The notes beneath the pieces are model-generated. The model was not told where the DNA came from. It did not search any database and saw only the letters and a program-made list of their open reading frames with translations. A DNA stretch of 64,000 nt from Micromonospora sp. MA102 (GTDB lineage Bacteria; Actinomycetota; Actinomycetes; Mycobacteriales; Micromonosporaceae). The position numbers and the translations under genes are program-made. This document shows, piece by piece, positions 1 through 8,163 of the stretch. Each line of letters starts with the position of its first letter. Position 1 is the first letter of the stretch. The stretch lies in the NCBI RefSeq assembly GCF_025460765.1, contig NZ_JAMWEG010000001.1, positions 186,001 to 250,000 on the forward strand. The letters are read 5' to 3'.

Positions 1-577
1 CCGCCCGGTGGGTGCCGAGGCCGCTCTCGGTGGGCACCCGGCCGGCCAGCACGGCGGGCAGCGACGGCTCGTCGAGCTGGAGCAGCACCGCGGCGTTGGG
101 CAGCCGCCGGGCCACCGCCGCGACGTGCCCGCGCAGCCCTTCGCCGAGCGAGCCGGCGAGGTCCCGGACCGCGCCGGGGTCGCGCAGCAGCCGGCCGCCG
201 ATCGGCAGCTCCAGCGAGGCGGCCAGGGTGAACGGGCCGGCGGCCTGGACCTTGACCGGGCCGGCGTACTCCTCGGCCTGTTCGGCGAGCTGGTCGAGGT
301 CGCGTTCCATCAGGTCGCGGGCGCGGCGCAGGTCCTTGCCGGGGCGCGGTGCGATCCGCCAGCGGGCCGCGTACAGCTCGACCGGCAGCTCGACGAGGAG
401 CCCTCCGGTGCGGCCGATCAGGTCGGCGCCGGGGCCGCGGGCGGGCAGCTCCGGCAGGTGCGGCAGGTCGGGCAGCTCACCGAGCACGATGCGCTGCGCC
501 TCGGCGACGTCGGTGCCGGGCAACGACCCGATCCCCGTCGCCGTGCCCACTGCCCACGGCCAGGTCGTCTCAGTCAC
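1..577 (-). CDS. MetE-like (cobalamin-independent methionine synthase superfamily) protein, 3' part missing
   Basis: This is the first 192 codons of a gene that runs off the left edge. The visible N-terminus has an ATGIGSLPGTD motif and later LDEPSLPAVLAG, both typical of the UROD/MetE-like barrel proteins that actinobacteria carry next to mnmA and that are usually annotated as vitamin-B12-independent methionine synthase. The zinc-binding C-terminal half lies outside the window, so catalytic competence cannot be judged. I chose GTG at 577 because a TAGGCT hexamer sits 6 nt upstream, which suits a leaderless transcript. It lies 38 nt downstream of the mnmA stop, so it may also be read through from the thiolation genes. 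Function in methionine synthesis is uncertain because many of these short homologues are uncharacterised. Confidence 0.75.
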   Translation of the reverse strand, partial: MTETTWPWAVGTATGIGSLPGTDVAEAQRIVLGELPDLPHLPELPARGPGADLIGRTGGLLVELPVELYAARWRIAPRPGKDLRRARDLMERDLDQLAEQAEEYAGPVKVQAAGPFTLAASLELPIGGRLLRDPGAVRDLAGSLGEGLRGHVAAVARRLPNAAVLLQLDEPSLPAVLAGRVPTESGLGTHRA

Positions 578-583
578 CGCCGC

Positions 584-589
584 AGCCTA
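584..589 (-). promoter_or_regulatory. -10 hexamer TAGGCT, leaderless start of the MetE-like gene
   Basis: TAGGCT ends 6 nt before the GTG start at 577, the spacing expected when transcription begins at the start codon. The same hexamer precedes the cysteine desulfurase and a DUF6232-like gene in this window. Confidence 0.5.
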
Positions 590-615
590 TGCCACCGGCC
601 TGCGCGCGCCGGGGC

Positions 616-1689
616 TCAGCCGGTGATGGTGGCCGAGCCGAGCACGACGTCGCCGGCCGGGTCCGGGCGGTACGCCACGATCGCCTGGCCGGCGGCCACC
701 CCGCGGACCGGGCGGCGCAGGTCGGCGTGCAACCCGTCGGCGTCGACCGACACGGTCGCCGGCACCACGTCGCCATGGGCCCGGAGCTGCACCTCGCACT
801 CGATCGGCCGGTCGGGACGCGCGCCGCCGGTCCAGACCGGGCGGGCGGCGCGGACCTCGGCGACCTCCAGTGCCTCGGCCGGGCCGACGGTGACCGTGTT
901 GGTCTTCGGGGTGATGGAGAGCACGTAGCGCGGGCGGCCGTCCGGCGCGGGACGGTCCAGGTGCAGGCCGCGCCGCTGCCCGACGGTGTACTGGTAGGCG
1001 CCCGTGTGGCTGCCGACGACCGCGCCGGTGAGCGCGTCCACCACCTCGCCCGGGGCCTCGCCGAGCCGCTGCGACAGGAAGCCCCGGGTGTCGCCGTCGG
1101 CGATGAAGCAGATGTCGTGCGAGTCGGGCTTGTCGGCCACGGCGAGACCGCGCCGGGCGGCCTCCGCGCGCACCTCGGCCTTGGTCGAGTCGCCGAGCGG
1201 GAAGATCGACCGGTCGAGCTGCGCCCGGGTCAGCACGGCGAGGACGTAGGACTGATCCTTGGCGGCGTCGACGCTGCGGCGCAGCAGGCCGTCCGCGCCG
1301 AGCCGGGCGTGGTGGCCGGTGACCACCGCGTCGAAGCCCAGGGCCACGGCCCGGTCCAGCACCGCCGCGAACTTGATCTTCTCGTTGCAGCGCAGGCACG
1401 GGTTCGGGGTACGGCCGGCCGCGTACTCGGCCACGAAGTCGTCCACCACGTCCTCGTGGAACCGGTCGGCCATGTCCCAGACGTAGAACGGGATGCCGAG
1501 CACGTCGGCGGCGCGGCGGGCGTCCCGGGAGTCCTCCAGGGTGCAGCAGCCCCGGGCGCCGGTGCGGTACGTCTGTGGGTTGCGGGCCAGCGCCAGGTGC
1601 ACACCGGTCACGTCGTGCCCGGCCTCGACCGCGCGCGCCGCCGCCACGGCGGAGTCCACCCCGCCCGACATCGCCGCCAGAACCCTCAC
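616..1689 (-). CDS. mnmA: tRNA-specific 2-thiouridylase MnmA
   Basis: MnmA activates U34 of certain tRNAs with ATP and inserts sulfur to make 2-thiouridine. The 357-residue length is usual for the family. The PP-loop SGGVDS is at residues 8-13. The catalytic cysteine pair is present as NPCLRC (C98, with C101 nearby) and SHDICFI (C194), followed by the beta-barrel tRNA-binding C-terminus. The start is GTG with a GAGGGGAG ribosome binding site 5 nt upstream. The gene follows a cysteine desulfurase by 37 nt on the same strand, and that enzyme is the likely sulfur donor. This arrangement is standard in actinobacteria, which lack the longer E. coli Tus relay. No irregularity is seen. Confidence 0.95.
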   Translation of the reverse strand: MRVLAAMSGGVDSAVAAARAVEAGHDVTGVHLALARNPQTYRTGARGCCTLEDSRDARRAADVLGIPFYVWDMADRFHEDVVDDFVAEYAAGRTPNPCLRCNEKIKFAAVLDRAVALGFDAVVTGHHARLGADGLLRRSVDAAKDQSYVLAVLTRAQLDRSIFPLGDSTKAEVRAEAARRGLAVADKPDSHDICFIADGDTRGFLSQRLGEAPGEVVDALTGAVVGSHTGAYQYTVGQRRGLHLDRPAPDGRPRYVLSITPKTNTVTVGPAEALEVAEVRAARPVWTGGARPDRPIECEVQLRAHGDVVPATVSVDADGLHADLRRPVRGVAAGQAIVAYRPDPAGDVVLGSATITG

Positions 1690-1726
1690 CAGCTCGCTCC
1701 CCTCGTCATCACCGAGGGTATCCGGG

Positions 1727-2902
1727 TCAGCGGGGCGTGCGGAGGGCGGCCGCGCGGCGGGCCCGCTCCACGGCGCCCGGCAGCGCGGCGATCAGCGCGT
1801 CGACGTCCGCCCTGGTGCTGGTGTGGCCGAGGGTGAAGCGCAGCGACGAGCGGGCCCGGTCGTCGTCGGCGCCCATCGCCAGCAGCACGTGCGAGGGCTG
1901 GGCCACCCCGGCCGAGCAGGCCGAGCCGGTCGAGCAGGCGATGCCCTGGGCGTCGAGGAGCAGCAGCAACGCGTCCCCCTCGCAGCCCGGGAACGAGAAG
2001 TGCGCGTTGCCGGGGAGCCGGTCGGCCGGGTCGCCGTTGAAGATCACCTCGGGGACCGCCTGCCGGACGCGCTCGACCAGGTCGTCGCGGAGCCCGGCGA
2101 CGCGGGCCGCGTACTCCTGCTGGCCCTTCACGGCGGCCTCCACGGCGACCGCGAACGCGACGATGCCGGCCGTGTCGAGGGTGCCGGAGCGGACGTCGCG
2201 CTCCTGGCCGCCGCCGTGCAGCAGCGGGGTGGCGGCCACGTCGCGGGCCAGCAGCAGCGCGCCGACCCCGGTCGGGCCACCGAGCTTGTGGCCGGTGACG
2301 GTGAGCGCGGCGGCGCCGCTGGCGGCGAAGTCGACAGGCACCTGGCCGACCGCCTGGATCGCGTCGGTGTGGAACGGCACCCCGTGCTCGGCGGCGACCG
2401 CGGCCAGCTCGGCCACCGGCTGCACGGTGCCCACCTCGTTGTTGGCCCACATCGCGGTGACCAGGGCCACCCGGTCGCCGTGCGCGGCCAGTTCGGCGCG
2501 GAGCCGCTCCGGGTCGAGCCGGCCCGCGGCGTCGACCGGCAGCCATCCGACCTCGGCGCCCTCGTGCCCGACCAGCCAGTCCACCGCGTCCAGCACGGCG
2601 TGGTGCTCGACGGCGCTGGAGACCACCCGCACCCGCTCGGCCCGGGCGGCGCGGCGGGCCCAGAAGATGCCCTTCACGGCCAGGTTGTCGCTCTCCGTGC
2701 CACCCCCGGTGAAGATCACCTCGGACGGGCGGGCGCCGAGCACGGCCGCCACCCGCTCCCGGGACTCCTCCACCCGCCGCCGGGCACGCCGGCCCGCCGC
2801 GTGCAGCGACGACGCGTTGCCCACCTCGCGGGCCGTGGCGACGTACGCCTCAAGTGCCTCGTCGAGCATCGGGGTCGTCGCCGCGTGATCCAGGTATGCC
2901 AT
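1727..2902 (-). CDS. Cysteine desulfurase (NifS/IscS class)
   Basis: This PLP enzyme removes sulfur from cysteine as a persulfide. It begins [11 protein letters not shown], the substrate-loop motif of class V aminotransferase-fold desulfurases. The PLP lysine lies in TVTGHKLGG (about residue 206), and the persulfide cysteine lies in [10 protein letters not shown] (about residue 329) on a short group I-type loop. The ATG at 2902 is preceded in frame by GTG at 2905. A TAGGCT hexamer at 2911-2916 gives 5 nt to the GTG and 8 nt to the ATG, so a leaderless transcript could use either. No Fe-S scaffold gene is adjacent, and the mnmA neighbour suggests the main job here is tRNA thiolation. I cannot exclude a broader role in Fe-S cluster assembly. 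Confidence 0.93.
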   Translation of the reverse strand: MAYLDHAATTPMLDEALEAYVATAREVGNASSLHAAGRRARRRVEESRERVAAVLGARPSEVIFTGGGTESDNLAVKGIFWARRAARAERVRVVSSAVEHHAVLDAVDWLVGHEGAEVGWLPVDAAGRLDPERLRAELAAHGDRVALVTAMWANNEVGTVQPVAELAAVAAEHGVPFHTDAIQAVGQVPVDFAASGAAALTVTGHKLGGPTGVGALLLARDVAATPLLHGGGQERDVRSGTLDTAGIVAFAVAVEAAVKGQQEYAARVAGLRDDLVERVRQAVPEVIFNGDPADRLPGNAHFSFPGCEGDALLLLLDAQGIACSTGSACSAGVAQPSHVLLAMGADDDRARSSLRFTLGHTSTRADVDALIAALPGAVERARRAAALRTPR

Positions 2903-2910
2903 CACCGCTC

Positions 2911-2916
2911 AGCCTA
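2911..2916 (-). promoter_or_regulatory. -10 hexamer TAGGCT before the cysteine desulfurase
   Basis: TAGGCT lies 5 nt upstream of GTG 2905 and 8 nt upstream of ATG 2902, with no Shine-Dalgarno sequence between. This suggests a leaderless mRNA for the desulfurase-mnmA pair. Confidence 0.5.
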
Positions 2917-2942
2917 ACGGCCCACCGGCGTGCCGCCCGATG

Positions 2943-2984
2943 CCGGACCGCCCGTCCCGTACGGGGGCGGGGCGGGCGGTCCGG
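2943..2984 (-). terminator. Hairpin terminator after the sortase operon
   Basis: Arms at 2943-2958 and 2969-2984 pair over 16 bp with one G-T wobble. The hairpin starts 5 nt past the sortase stop codon. No U tract follows, as is usual in high-GC actinobacteria. Confidence 0.7.
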
Positions 2985-2988
2985 ACAC

Positions 2989-3654
2989 TCAGGTGGGAAC
3001 CGCGGTGACGACGATGTTGTCCCGGTAGTGCCGGGTCTTCGCGTCGAACGGGCCGCCGCAGGTGATCAGGGTGAGCCGGGGGCTGCCGTCCCGGGCGAAG
3101 TACCGGTCGAGCGGGATCCGCGTCTTCGCGTACTCCTCGCGGGCCACCACCCGGTAGCGGCGCTCCCGGCCGTCGGAGCCGGTGGCGGTGAACAGGTCCC
3201 CCCGGTCCAGCTCGCGCAGCCGGAAGAACGCCCCCTTGCCCTGGTCGGAGCTGTCGACGTGGCCGGCGATCACCACCGAGCCGGTCCCGGCCTCCAGGCC
3301 CGGGCCGTAGCGGTACCAACCGACCTGGTCGACGCTCGGCGGGACCTCGAACTCGTCCGTCCGCGGGTTGATGCCGACCGGGTTGACCGTGGCGGTGACC
3401 CCAATCGGCGGGATGCGCAGCCGCACCGGCGGGACGACCGCCCCGGCCGCGGGCAGGCTGCCCGCGTTCACGGGCACCGACGGGCCAGCGGCGGCCGTGG
3501 GGGTGGGCGTGGGGGTGGCGCTGGCCAGGGCCGCCGCCTCGCCGGCGCCGACGTCCTCGGCCGGCTGCGAGCCGCAGGCCACCACGGTCGCGACGGTGAG
3601 CGCGGCGGCGCCGGCGGCCATCGCCGCCAGCGCCCCGCGGTGCCGCACCGTCAC
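2989..3654 (-). CDS. Class F sortase
   Basis: This is a secreted or membrane-attached transpeptidase that would cleave a sorting signal and join the protein to an amine acceptor. The 221-residue product has an N-terminal hydrophobic segment ending VVAC (possible lipobox), a Thr/Pro-rich linker, and the sortase barrel. The catalytic histidine is in IAGHVDSS (H132), the cysteine in TLITCGG (C199), and arginine in TRHYRDN (R208 or R211). I chose the GTG at 3654 because it forms a GTGA overlap with the stop of the upstream DUF4397 gene. A longer in-frame start at 3738 would place the N-terminus deep inside that gene. Co-transcription suggests the DUF4397 protein as substrate, although that protein lacks a canonical LPXTG. 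Confidence 0.85.
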   Translation of the reverse strand: MTVRHRGALAAMAAGAAALTVATVVACGSQPAEDVGAGEAAALASATPTPTPTAAAGPSVPVNAGSLPAAGAVVPPVRLRIPPIGVTATVNPVGINPRTDEFEVPPSVDQVGWYRYGPGLEAGTGSVVIAGHVDSSDQGKGAFFRLRELDRGDLFTATGSDGRERRYRVVAREEYAKTRIPLDRYFARDGSPRLTLITCGGPFDAKTRHYRDNIVVTAVPT

Positions 3655-4481
3655 CGGCGACCGGTCCGGGTGGTGGCCACCCGCGCCCCGCCGCCGAGCA
3701 GGAGCAGCGCGCCGGCGCCGGCCAGCACGTACCACCACGCGTCCACGCCGGTGCCGGCCTGGCCACCGGTGCCGCTGGGCACGCCGCCGGGGGCCGAGTG
3801 CAGCCCGCTGATCGTCTGGGCGACCACGTCCAGGTTCTTGTCCTGGGCGGAGCCGATCGCGTAGACGATCGTGGCGGTGCCCTCCTTGAGGTTCAGGTCC
3901 GCCGGGCCGATGGCGACGGTGTCGGTGCCGGCGAGCACCACGTCGGCCTTGACGGTCCCCGCGGCCACGTCGGCCTTGGCCTCCTTCGGGTTGGTCAGGT
4001 CCTCGAAGACCGGCTTGCCACCGGCGCGTACGTCGACGGCCGGGGCGGCGGCGGTGTGCCGGACGATCAGTCGGGCCTTGCCGGCGTCCACCTTGGACAC
4101 GTCGTTGACGAACGGGGTGATCCGGGGTTTGCCGTCGGCGCTCAGGTGGGCGGCGAGGCTGATGTTCGCCCCGCCCGGCACCGCGGCGTCGTCGACCGTG
4201 AGGATCGCCTTGTCGACCGCCTCGCCCGGCTTGGTCAGGGCGATGTCGTACGTGCCCTCGGGCAGGGTGAGCGGGCCGGCCACGTCGCCGGGCTGGAAGT
4301 TGTCCAGCGTCTTCTTGCCGTTGACGTACACGTCGACCGGGGTGTCCGGGATGCCGTGGACCACGGAGACCTTGGACGAGGCGGCGTAGGCCGGGCTCAT
4401 GGTGGCGGCGCCGACGCCGGCGAACGTCAGGGCGGACACCGCGCCGATCGCGGCGACCCGACGGAACATGGCGAACTGCAT
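3651..4481 (-). CDS. DUF4397 surface protein with C-terminal membrane anchor
   Basis: This 276-residue exported protein has a Sec signal peptide ending at PAYA (about residue 33), a DUF4397 beta-domain starting KVSVVHGIPDTPVDVYVNG, a second similar half, a Gly/Ser/Thr linker, one transmembrane helix and a positively charged tail. That is the layout of a sortase substrate, but the residues before the helix read GGQAGTG rather than LPXTG. ATG 4481 has a strong AGGAGG ribosome binding site. The stop overlaps the class F sortase start by 4 nt. DUF4397 is seen in cell-surface proteins of actinobacteria; its molecular function is unknown. The unusual sorting region could be a non-canonical signal, or the helix may simply anchor the protein. 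Confidence 0.85.
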   Translation of the reverse strand: MQFAMFRRVAAIGAVSALTFAGVGAATMSPAYAASSKVSVVHGIPDTPVDVYVNGKKTLDNFQPGDVAGPLTLPEGTYDIALTKPGEAVDKAILTVDDAAVPGGANISLAAHLSADGKPRITPFVNDVSKVDAGKARLIVRHTAAAPAVDVRAGGKPVFEDLTNPKEAKADVAAGTVKADVVLAGTDTVAIGPADLNLKEGTATIVYAIGSAQDKNLDVVAQTISGLHSAPGGVPSGTGGQAGTGVDAWWYVLAGAGALLLLGGGARVATTRTGRR

Positions 4482-4683
4482 TGTCTGCCTCCTGGTGGTT
4501 CGTGCTGGTTCGTCAGGACTGGCGTGCAGAACGGGTTACGCCGGCTCCGTGCCACCCGGATGCGGCCGGATCCGATTTCTTTTTCTCGGGTCGGACCGCA
4601 TCCGGACCGGCCCCCCGCGACGAAGAGGAGGTGGACGAGGGAGCGCAGATTGACCGGGAGAGTGGGGCGAGGGCTGTGGCAGC

Positions 4684-4689
4684 TACAGT
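4684..4689 (+). promoter_or_regulatory. -10 hexamer TACAGT before leader ORF of the ECF sigma operon
   Basis: TACAGT ends 5 nt before ATG 4695 of an eight-codon ORF. The spacing fits a leaderless transcript that starts at or next to that ATG. Confidence 0.4.
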
Positions 4690-4694
4690 CGGGC

Positions 4695-4721
4695 ATGCCC
4701 CAACGAAGGCGGACCGTGTGA
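4695..4721 (+). CDS. Eight-residue leader ORF (MPQRRRTV) coupled to the sigma factor
   Basis: The ORF runs ATG-CCC-CAA-CGA-AGG-CGG-ACC-GTG-TGA. Its stop codon (4719-4721) overlaps the GTG start of the sigma factor (4718-4720). It has no ribosome binding site, but a TACAGT hexamer sits 5 nt upstream, so its ATG could be the 5' end of the mRNA. Its expected effect is translational coupling to the sigma gene, which has no good Shine-Dalgarno sequence of its own. The three consecutive arginine codons CGA-AGG-CGG include CGA and AGG, which appear uncommon in neighbouring genes. Translation has not been shown. The alternative is that ATG 4695 is a chance start and the sigma factor is read from a longer leader. 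Confidence 0.35.
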   Translation: MPQRRRTV

Positions 4722-5323
4722 CGGCGGTCCGGCAGGGCCCCGAGCCGCCGGACGGCGACGACCTCGCCGCACGGTTCCGCGCCGGGGACGAGACCGCCCT
4801 GCGAGAGGCGTACGACCGGTACGGCCGGGCCGTGCTGCACCTGGCCACCACTACGCTGGCCAACCGCAGCGACGCCGAGGACGTGACCCAGGCGACGTTC
4901 GTGGCCGCCTGGCTCGGCCGGGAGACGTTCGACCCGGCGAAGGGGTCGCTGGTCGGTTGGCTCCTCGGGATCGGGCGGCGCAAGGTGGTCGACCGGATCC
5001 GGGCCGCCGCCCGGGAGACCCGGGCGGTGGAGACGGTCCGCCGGCTGCCCGAGCCGGTGACCACCGGTCCGGACCCGGACACCGTGGTCGACCGGCTGGT
5101 GGTCGCCGACGAGCTGGCCCAGCTCCCGGACGAGCAGCGCCGGATGCTGGAGCTGGCGTTCTACGACGACCTGACGCACCAGCAGATCGCGACCGTGACC
5201 GGAGTGCCGCTCGGCACGGTCAAGAGCCACATCCGACGCGGCATGCAGAGCCTGCGACGCAGATGGGAGGTGGACGGTGCCGCACGTGGACCACGACCGG
5301 CTGGTCTTTCTGGCGCTCGGTGA
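4718..5323 (+). CDS. ECF-family RNA polymerase sigma factor
   Basis: This 201-residue protein has sigma region 2 (EAYDRYGRAVL, then DAEDVTQATFVAAW) and region 4 with the helix-turn-helix HQQIATVTGVPLGTVKSH. It lacks regions 1 and 3, as ECF factors do. Start GTG 4718 is chosen because it overlaps the stop of a short leader ORF. The reading frame is open further upstream, but that sequence crosses the putative promoter and does not look like sigma protein. The downstream gene encodes a zinc-finger anti-sigma factor and overlaps by 47 nt, so the two are co-expressed and form a regulatory pair. The arrangement recalls SigK/RskA-type pairs. The inducing signal is unknown. The DUF4397-sortase operon on the opposite strand, 214 nt away, is a plausible target. 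Confidence 0.9.
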   Translation: MTAVRQGPEPPDGDDLAARFRAGDETALREAYDRYGRAVLHLATTTLANRSDAEDVTQATFVAAWLGRETFDPAKGSLVGWLLGIGRRKVVDRIRAAARETRAVETVRRLPEPVTTGPDPDTVVDRLVVADELAQLPDEQRRMLELAFYDDLTHQQIATVTGVPLGTVKSHIRRGMQSLRRRWEVDGAARGPRPAGLSGAR

Positions 5324-6074
5324 GAGCGAGGCCGAGGGCGGTGAGGCCACCCACCTCGACACCTGTGCGCACTGCCGGGCCGAGTTGACGTCGCTCCGGC
5401 ACGTCGCCGGGCTCGGCGCCGGCACCCAGGGCCTGGACGACCTGCCCGACCCGCCCGAGCACATCTGGCAGGGCATCGTCGCGGAGGTGCGGGCGGCCGA
5501 GGAGCTGCCCGCGCTGGCCGACCGGCGCGTGCCCCGGCCCGCCGATCCCGCCGATCCACCGGCGCCGGCCCGGCCCGCCGATCCCGCCGATCCACCGGCG
5601 CCGGCCCGGCCCGCCCGCCGGCGGGGCCGCCGCTGGCCGGGCTGGGCGACCACCGCGGTCACCGCCGCGGCCGCCGCCGTGCTCGGCGTGGTGGGCACCC
5701 TGGCGGTGCTCCGCCCGGGCGACGGCGGCCCGCCGCAGCCGGCGGTGCTGGCCCGGGCCGCGCTGGCCGCGTACGGATCGACGCCACCGGATGCCTCCGG
5801 CGACGCCCGGGTTCTCGACGACAACCAGTTGCACCTGCACGTGGCGAATCTCCCGCGCGTTCCGGGGTACTACCAGGTCTGGCTGATCGACCCTCGGACG
5901 ATGGAGATGTTCCCCGTCGGTACGCTGAACAAGGCGTCGGGAGACGAACTGCTGCCGATGCCCCCGAACGTGGACCTCCGGACCTACTCGGTGGTCGACG
6001 TCTCCGCCGAACAGTTCGACAACAAGCCCGCCCACTCCGGCGACAGTCTGCTGAGGGGCACCCTGACGGGCTGA
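5277..6074 (+). CDS. Zinc-finger anti-sigma factor, RskA-like
   Basis: This 265-residue membrane protein would sequester the ECF sigma factor encoded just upstream. The cytoplasmic N-terminus carries an HLDTCAHC zinc-associated anti-sigma motif (about residues 26-33). A Pro/Ala-rich linker of two perfect 12-residue repeats follows, then one transmembrane helix (about residues 120-142) and an extracytoplasmic RskA-type domain (VANLPRVPGYYQVWLID). GTG 5277 has a GGGAGG ribosome binding site 5 nt upstream and lies inside the sigma gene in another frame. RskA-like anti-sigmas are commonly released by regulated proteolysis; no protease gene is nearby. A strong hairpin terminator overlaps its stop codon. 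Confidence 0.9.
   Translation: MPHVDHDRLVFLALGESEAEGGEATHLDTCAHCRAELTSLRHVAGLGAGTQGLDDLPDPPEHIWQGIVAEVRAAEELPALADRRVPRPADPADPPAPARPADPADPPAPARPARRRGRRWPGWATTAVTAAAAAVLGVVGTLAVLRPGDGGPPQPAVLARAALAAYGSTPPDASGDARVLDDNQLHLHVANLPRVPGYYQVWLIDPRTMEMFPVGTLNKASGDELLPMPPNVDLRTYSVVDVSAEQFDNKPAHSGDSLLRGTLTG
5535..5606 (+). repeat. Two perfect tandem copies of a 36-bp in-frame repeat in the anti-sigma linker
   Basis: Units at 5535-5570 and 5571-5606 are identical and a third begins at 5607. Each encodes RPADPADPPAPA, and the period is exactly 12 codons. Copy number could change without a frameshift, which would alter the linker between zinc finger and membrane helix. Confidence 0.9.
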
Positions 6075-6111
6075 TCGGCGGGCCGGCTCAGCTCCCCGGC
6101 CCGCCGATCAG
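6071..6111 (+). terminator. Terminator of the sigma/anti-sigma operon
   Basis: Arms 6071-6086 and 6096-6111 are perfectly complementary over 16 bp, with a 9-nt loop. The left arm includes the anti-sigma stop codon. Confidence 0.75.
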
Positions 6112-6136
6112 CTCCCTTCCACGGAAGGGCCCGCGA

Positions 6137-6184
6137 CACACCGCGAGCCGCCGCCCGGATCACCGGACGGCGGCTCGCGGTGTG
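6137..6184 (-). terminator. Terminator of the etfBA operon
   Basis: Arms 6137-6153 and 6168-6184 pair perfectly over 17 bp. The hairpin begins 6 nt beyond the etfA stop. Together with the adjacent hairpin at 6071-6111 it separates two convergent operons. Confidence 0.75.
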
Positions 6185-6190
6185 ACGGGG

Positions 6191-7150
6191 TCACTTGCGC
6201 TTGCGGATCTCCTCGGCGGCCTGCGGGACGACCTTGAACAGGTCGCCGACCACGCCGAAGTCGGCCAGCTCGAAGATCGGCGCCTCGCCGTCCTTGTTCA
6301 CGGCGACGATGGTCTTCGAGGTCTGCATGCCGGCCCGGTGCTGGATCGCGCCGGAGATGCCCAGCGCGACGTAGAGCTGCGGGGAGACGGTCTTGCCGGT
6401 CTGGCCCACCTGGAACTGGTGCGGGTAGAAGCCGGAGTCGACCGCCGCGCGGGACGCGCCGACCGCGCCGCCGAGCAGGTCGGCCAGCTCCTCGACCAGC
6501 TTGAAGTTGTCGGCGTTGCCGACACCGCGACCACCGGAGACGACGACCGACGCCTCGGTGAGCTCCGGGCGGGAGCCCTTCTGCTCGGCGACCCGCTCGA
6601 CGACCTTGGCGAGCTTGTCGGCGTCGGCGACCGACACGGTGAGCTGCTCGACGGCCGGGGTGGCCGCGGCCGGGGCCGGGTTGAGCGAGTTGGGCCGGAC
6701 GGTGACCAGCGGCAGGCCCTTGGTGACCTTGGACTTGACGATGGTGGAGCCGGCGAAGGCGACCTGCGTGGCGGTGCCGTCGGCGGCGAGGGCCACCACG
6801 TCGGTCAGGATGCCGTTGTCCAGCTTGACGGCCAGGCGGGCGGCGATCTCCTTGCCCTCCTGGGAGGAGGCGAGCAGCACGGCGGCCGGCTGCACCCGCC
6901 GGACCAGCTCGGCCAGCACGGTGGCCTTCGGGGCCACCAGGTAGCCGTCGATCTCCTCACCCTCGGCGGCGTAGATCTTCTCCGCGCCGTACTCGCCCAG
7001 CTTGGCGCTCAGCGCCTCGGCGGCGCCGGCGCCACCGAGCACGACCGCGCTCGGGGTGCCCAGCTCGCGGGCGAGGGTGAGCATCTCCAGGGTGACCTTC
7101 TTGACGCCGAATTCCTTGGTGGCTTCGACGACGACGAGAACCTCAGACAT
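6191..7150 (-). CDS. etfA: Electron transfer flavoprotein alpha subunit
   Basis: EtfA pairs with EtfB to carry electrons from acyl-CoA and other flavin dehydrogenases to the membrane chain. It is 319 residues long, typical for the family. The N-terminal Rossmann-like domain starts [13 protein letters not shown]. The C-terminal FAD domain contains [32 protein letters not shown] and the signature [16 protein letters not shown] 7150 follows a GAGAGG ribosome binding site, and the gap after etfB is 12 nt, so the two form an operon. No partner dehydrogenase or FixCX-like quinone branch is adjacent, which favours the housekeeping (group I) form. Confidence 0.96.
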   Translation of the reverse strand: MSEVLVVVEATKEFGVKKVTLEMLTLARELGTPSAVVLGGAGAAEALSAKLGEYGAEKIYAAEGEEIDGYLVAPKATVLAELVRRVQPAAVLLASSQEGKEIAARLAVKLDNGILTDVVALAADGTATQVAFAGSTIVKSKVTKGLPLVTVRPNSLNPAPAAATPAVEQLTVSVADADKLAKVVERVAEQKGSRPELTEASVVVSGGRGVGNADNFKLVEELADLLGGAVGASRAAVDSGFYPHQFQVGQTGKTVSPQLYVALGISGAIQHRAGMQTSKTIVAVNKDGEAPIFELADFGVVGDLFKVVPQAAEEIRKRK

Positions 7151-7162
7151 GTCCCAGACCTC

Positions 7163-7942
7163 TCACACGAACTTCTCGGTGGCGAGGAACTCGACCAGCT
7201 TCACGCCGCCCTCGCCCTCGTCGGTGATCTTCTCGCCGCCGGAGCGCGGCGGGCGCTTGGTGTGCTCGAGCACGGCGCTGGTGGCGCCGTCGAAGCCCAC
7301 CTCGGCGGGAGCGACGCCCAGGTCACCGAGGGAGAGCGTCTGCACCGGCTTCTTCTTGGCGGCCATGATGCCCTTGAAGGAGGGGTAGCGCGGCTCGTTG
7401 ATGGTGTCCCAGACGGAGACGACGGCGGGCGTCGAGGCGGTGACCACCTCGTAGCCCTCCTCGGTCTGCCGCTCGACGGTCAGCGTGCCGCCGTCGACGG
7501 TGAGCTTGCGCGCGCCGGTCAGCGCGGCCACGCCCAGCCGCTCGGCGATCATGTGCGGCATGACCTGGACCCGGCCGTCGGTCGACTCGGCGCCGCAGAT
7601 GACCAGGTCGGCGTTGAGCTGCCCCAGGGCGGCGGCGAGCACCTTCGAGGTGGTCACGGCGCAGGACCCGTGCAGGGCGTCGTCCACCACGTGCACGGCC
7701 TTGTCCGGGCCCATGGAGAGCGCCTTGCGGATCGACTCGGTCGCCCGGTCCGGACCCATGGTCAGGACGGTCACCTCGCCGCCGTGCGCCTCCTTGATCT
7801 TCAACGCCTCCTCGATGGCGTACTCGTCCATCTCGTTGATGACGTTGTTCGCCGAACCGCGGTCGACGGTGTTGTCGTCAGGACGCAGGTTGCGGTCCGC
7901 GCCCGAATCGGGCACCTGCTTGACGAGTACGACGATGTTCAT
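7163..7942 (-). CDS. etfB: Electron transfer flavoprotein beta subunit
   Basis: EtfB (259 residues) binds AMP structurally and completes the EtfAB heterodimer. It begins MNIVVLVKQVPDSGADRNL and contains the family stretch NNVINEMDEYAIEEAL and the recognition region VTVLTMGPDRATESIRKAL. ATG 7942 has an AGGAGGG ribosome binding site about 12 nt upstream. It is the first gene of the two-gene etfBA operon. The roughly 220 nt upstream up to 8163 hold no gene that I can support. A promoter should lie there, but I do not see an unambiguous one. Confidence 0.96.
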   Translation of the reverse strand: MNIVVLVKQVPDSGADRNLRPDDNTVDRGSANNVINEMDEYAIEEALKIKEAHGGEVTVLTMGPDRATESIRKALSMGPDKAVHVVDDALHGSCAVTTSKVLAAALGQLNADLVICGAESTDGRVQVMPHMIAERLGVAALTGARKLTVDGGTLTVERQTEEGYEVVTASTPAVVSVWDTINEPRYPSFKGIMAAKKKPVQTLSLGDLGVAPAEVGFDGATSAVLEHTKRPPRSGGEKITDEGEGGVKLVEFLATEKFV

Positions 7943-8163
7943 CGCGCTTCGACGACCCTCCTGTTTGGTGTAGCGATCACTCGCCCGGTCACGGGCGCAG
8001 CCTTGCGCGTGACTTAACGTTCGGTCAACCGCGCGCAGCTGTGCAGTTGCCCACGACGGCTATGTTACCCGCAAGTAGCATCCGCTCCCCGGTGCCTCAG
8101 AGTGACACAGGTCACCGGGGTCCGTCGCGGCGGGTAAGCTCCCGAAACAGGGAGGTGACGGAT

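Noticed and set aside
6182..8017. A 611-codon open reading frame on the plus strand
   Set aside because: It is antisense to etfA and etfB, which have full family motifs. Long antisense frames are expected in very GC-rich DNA.
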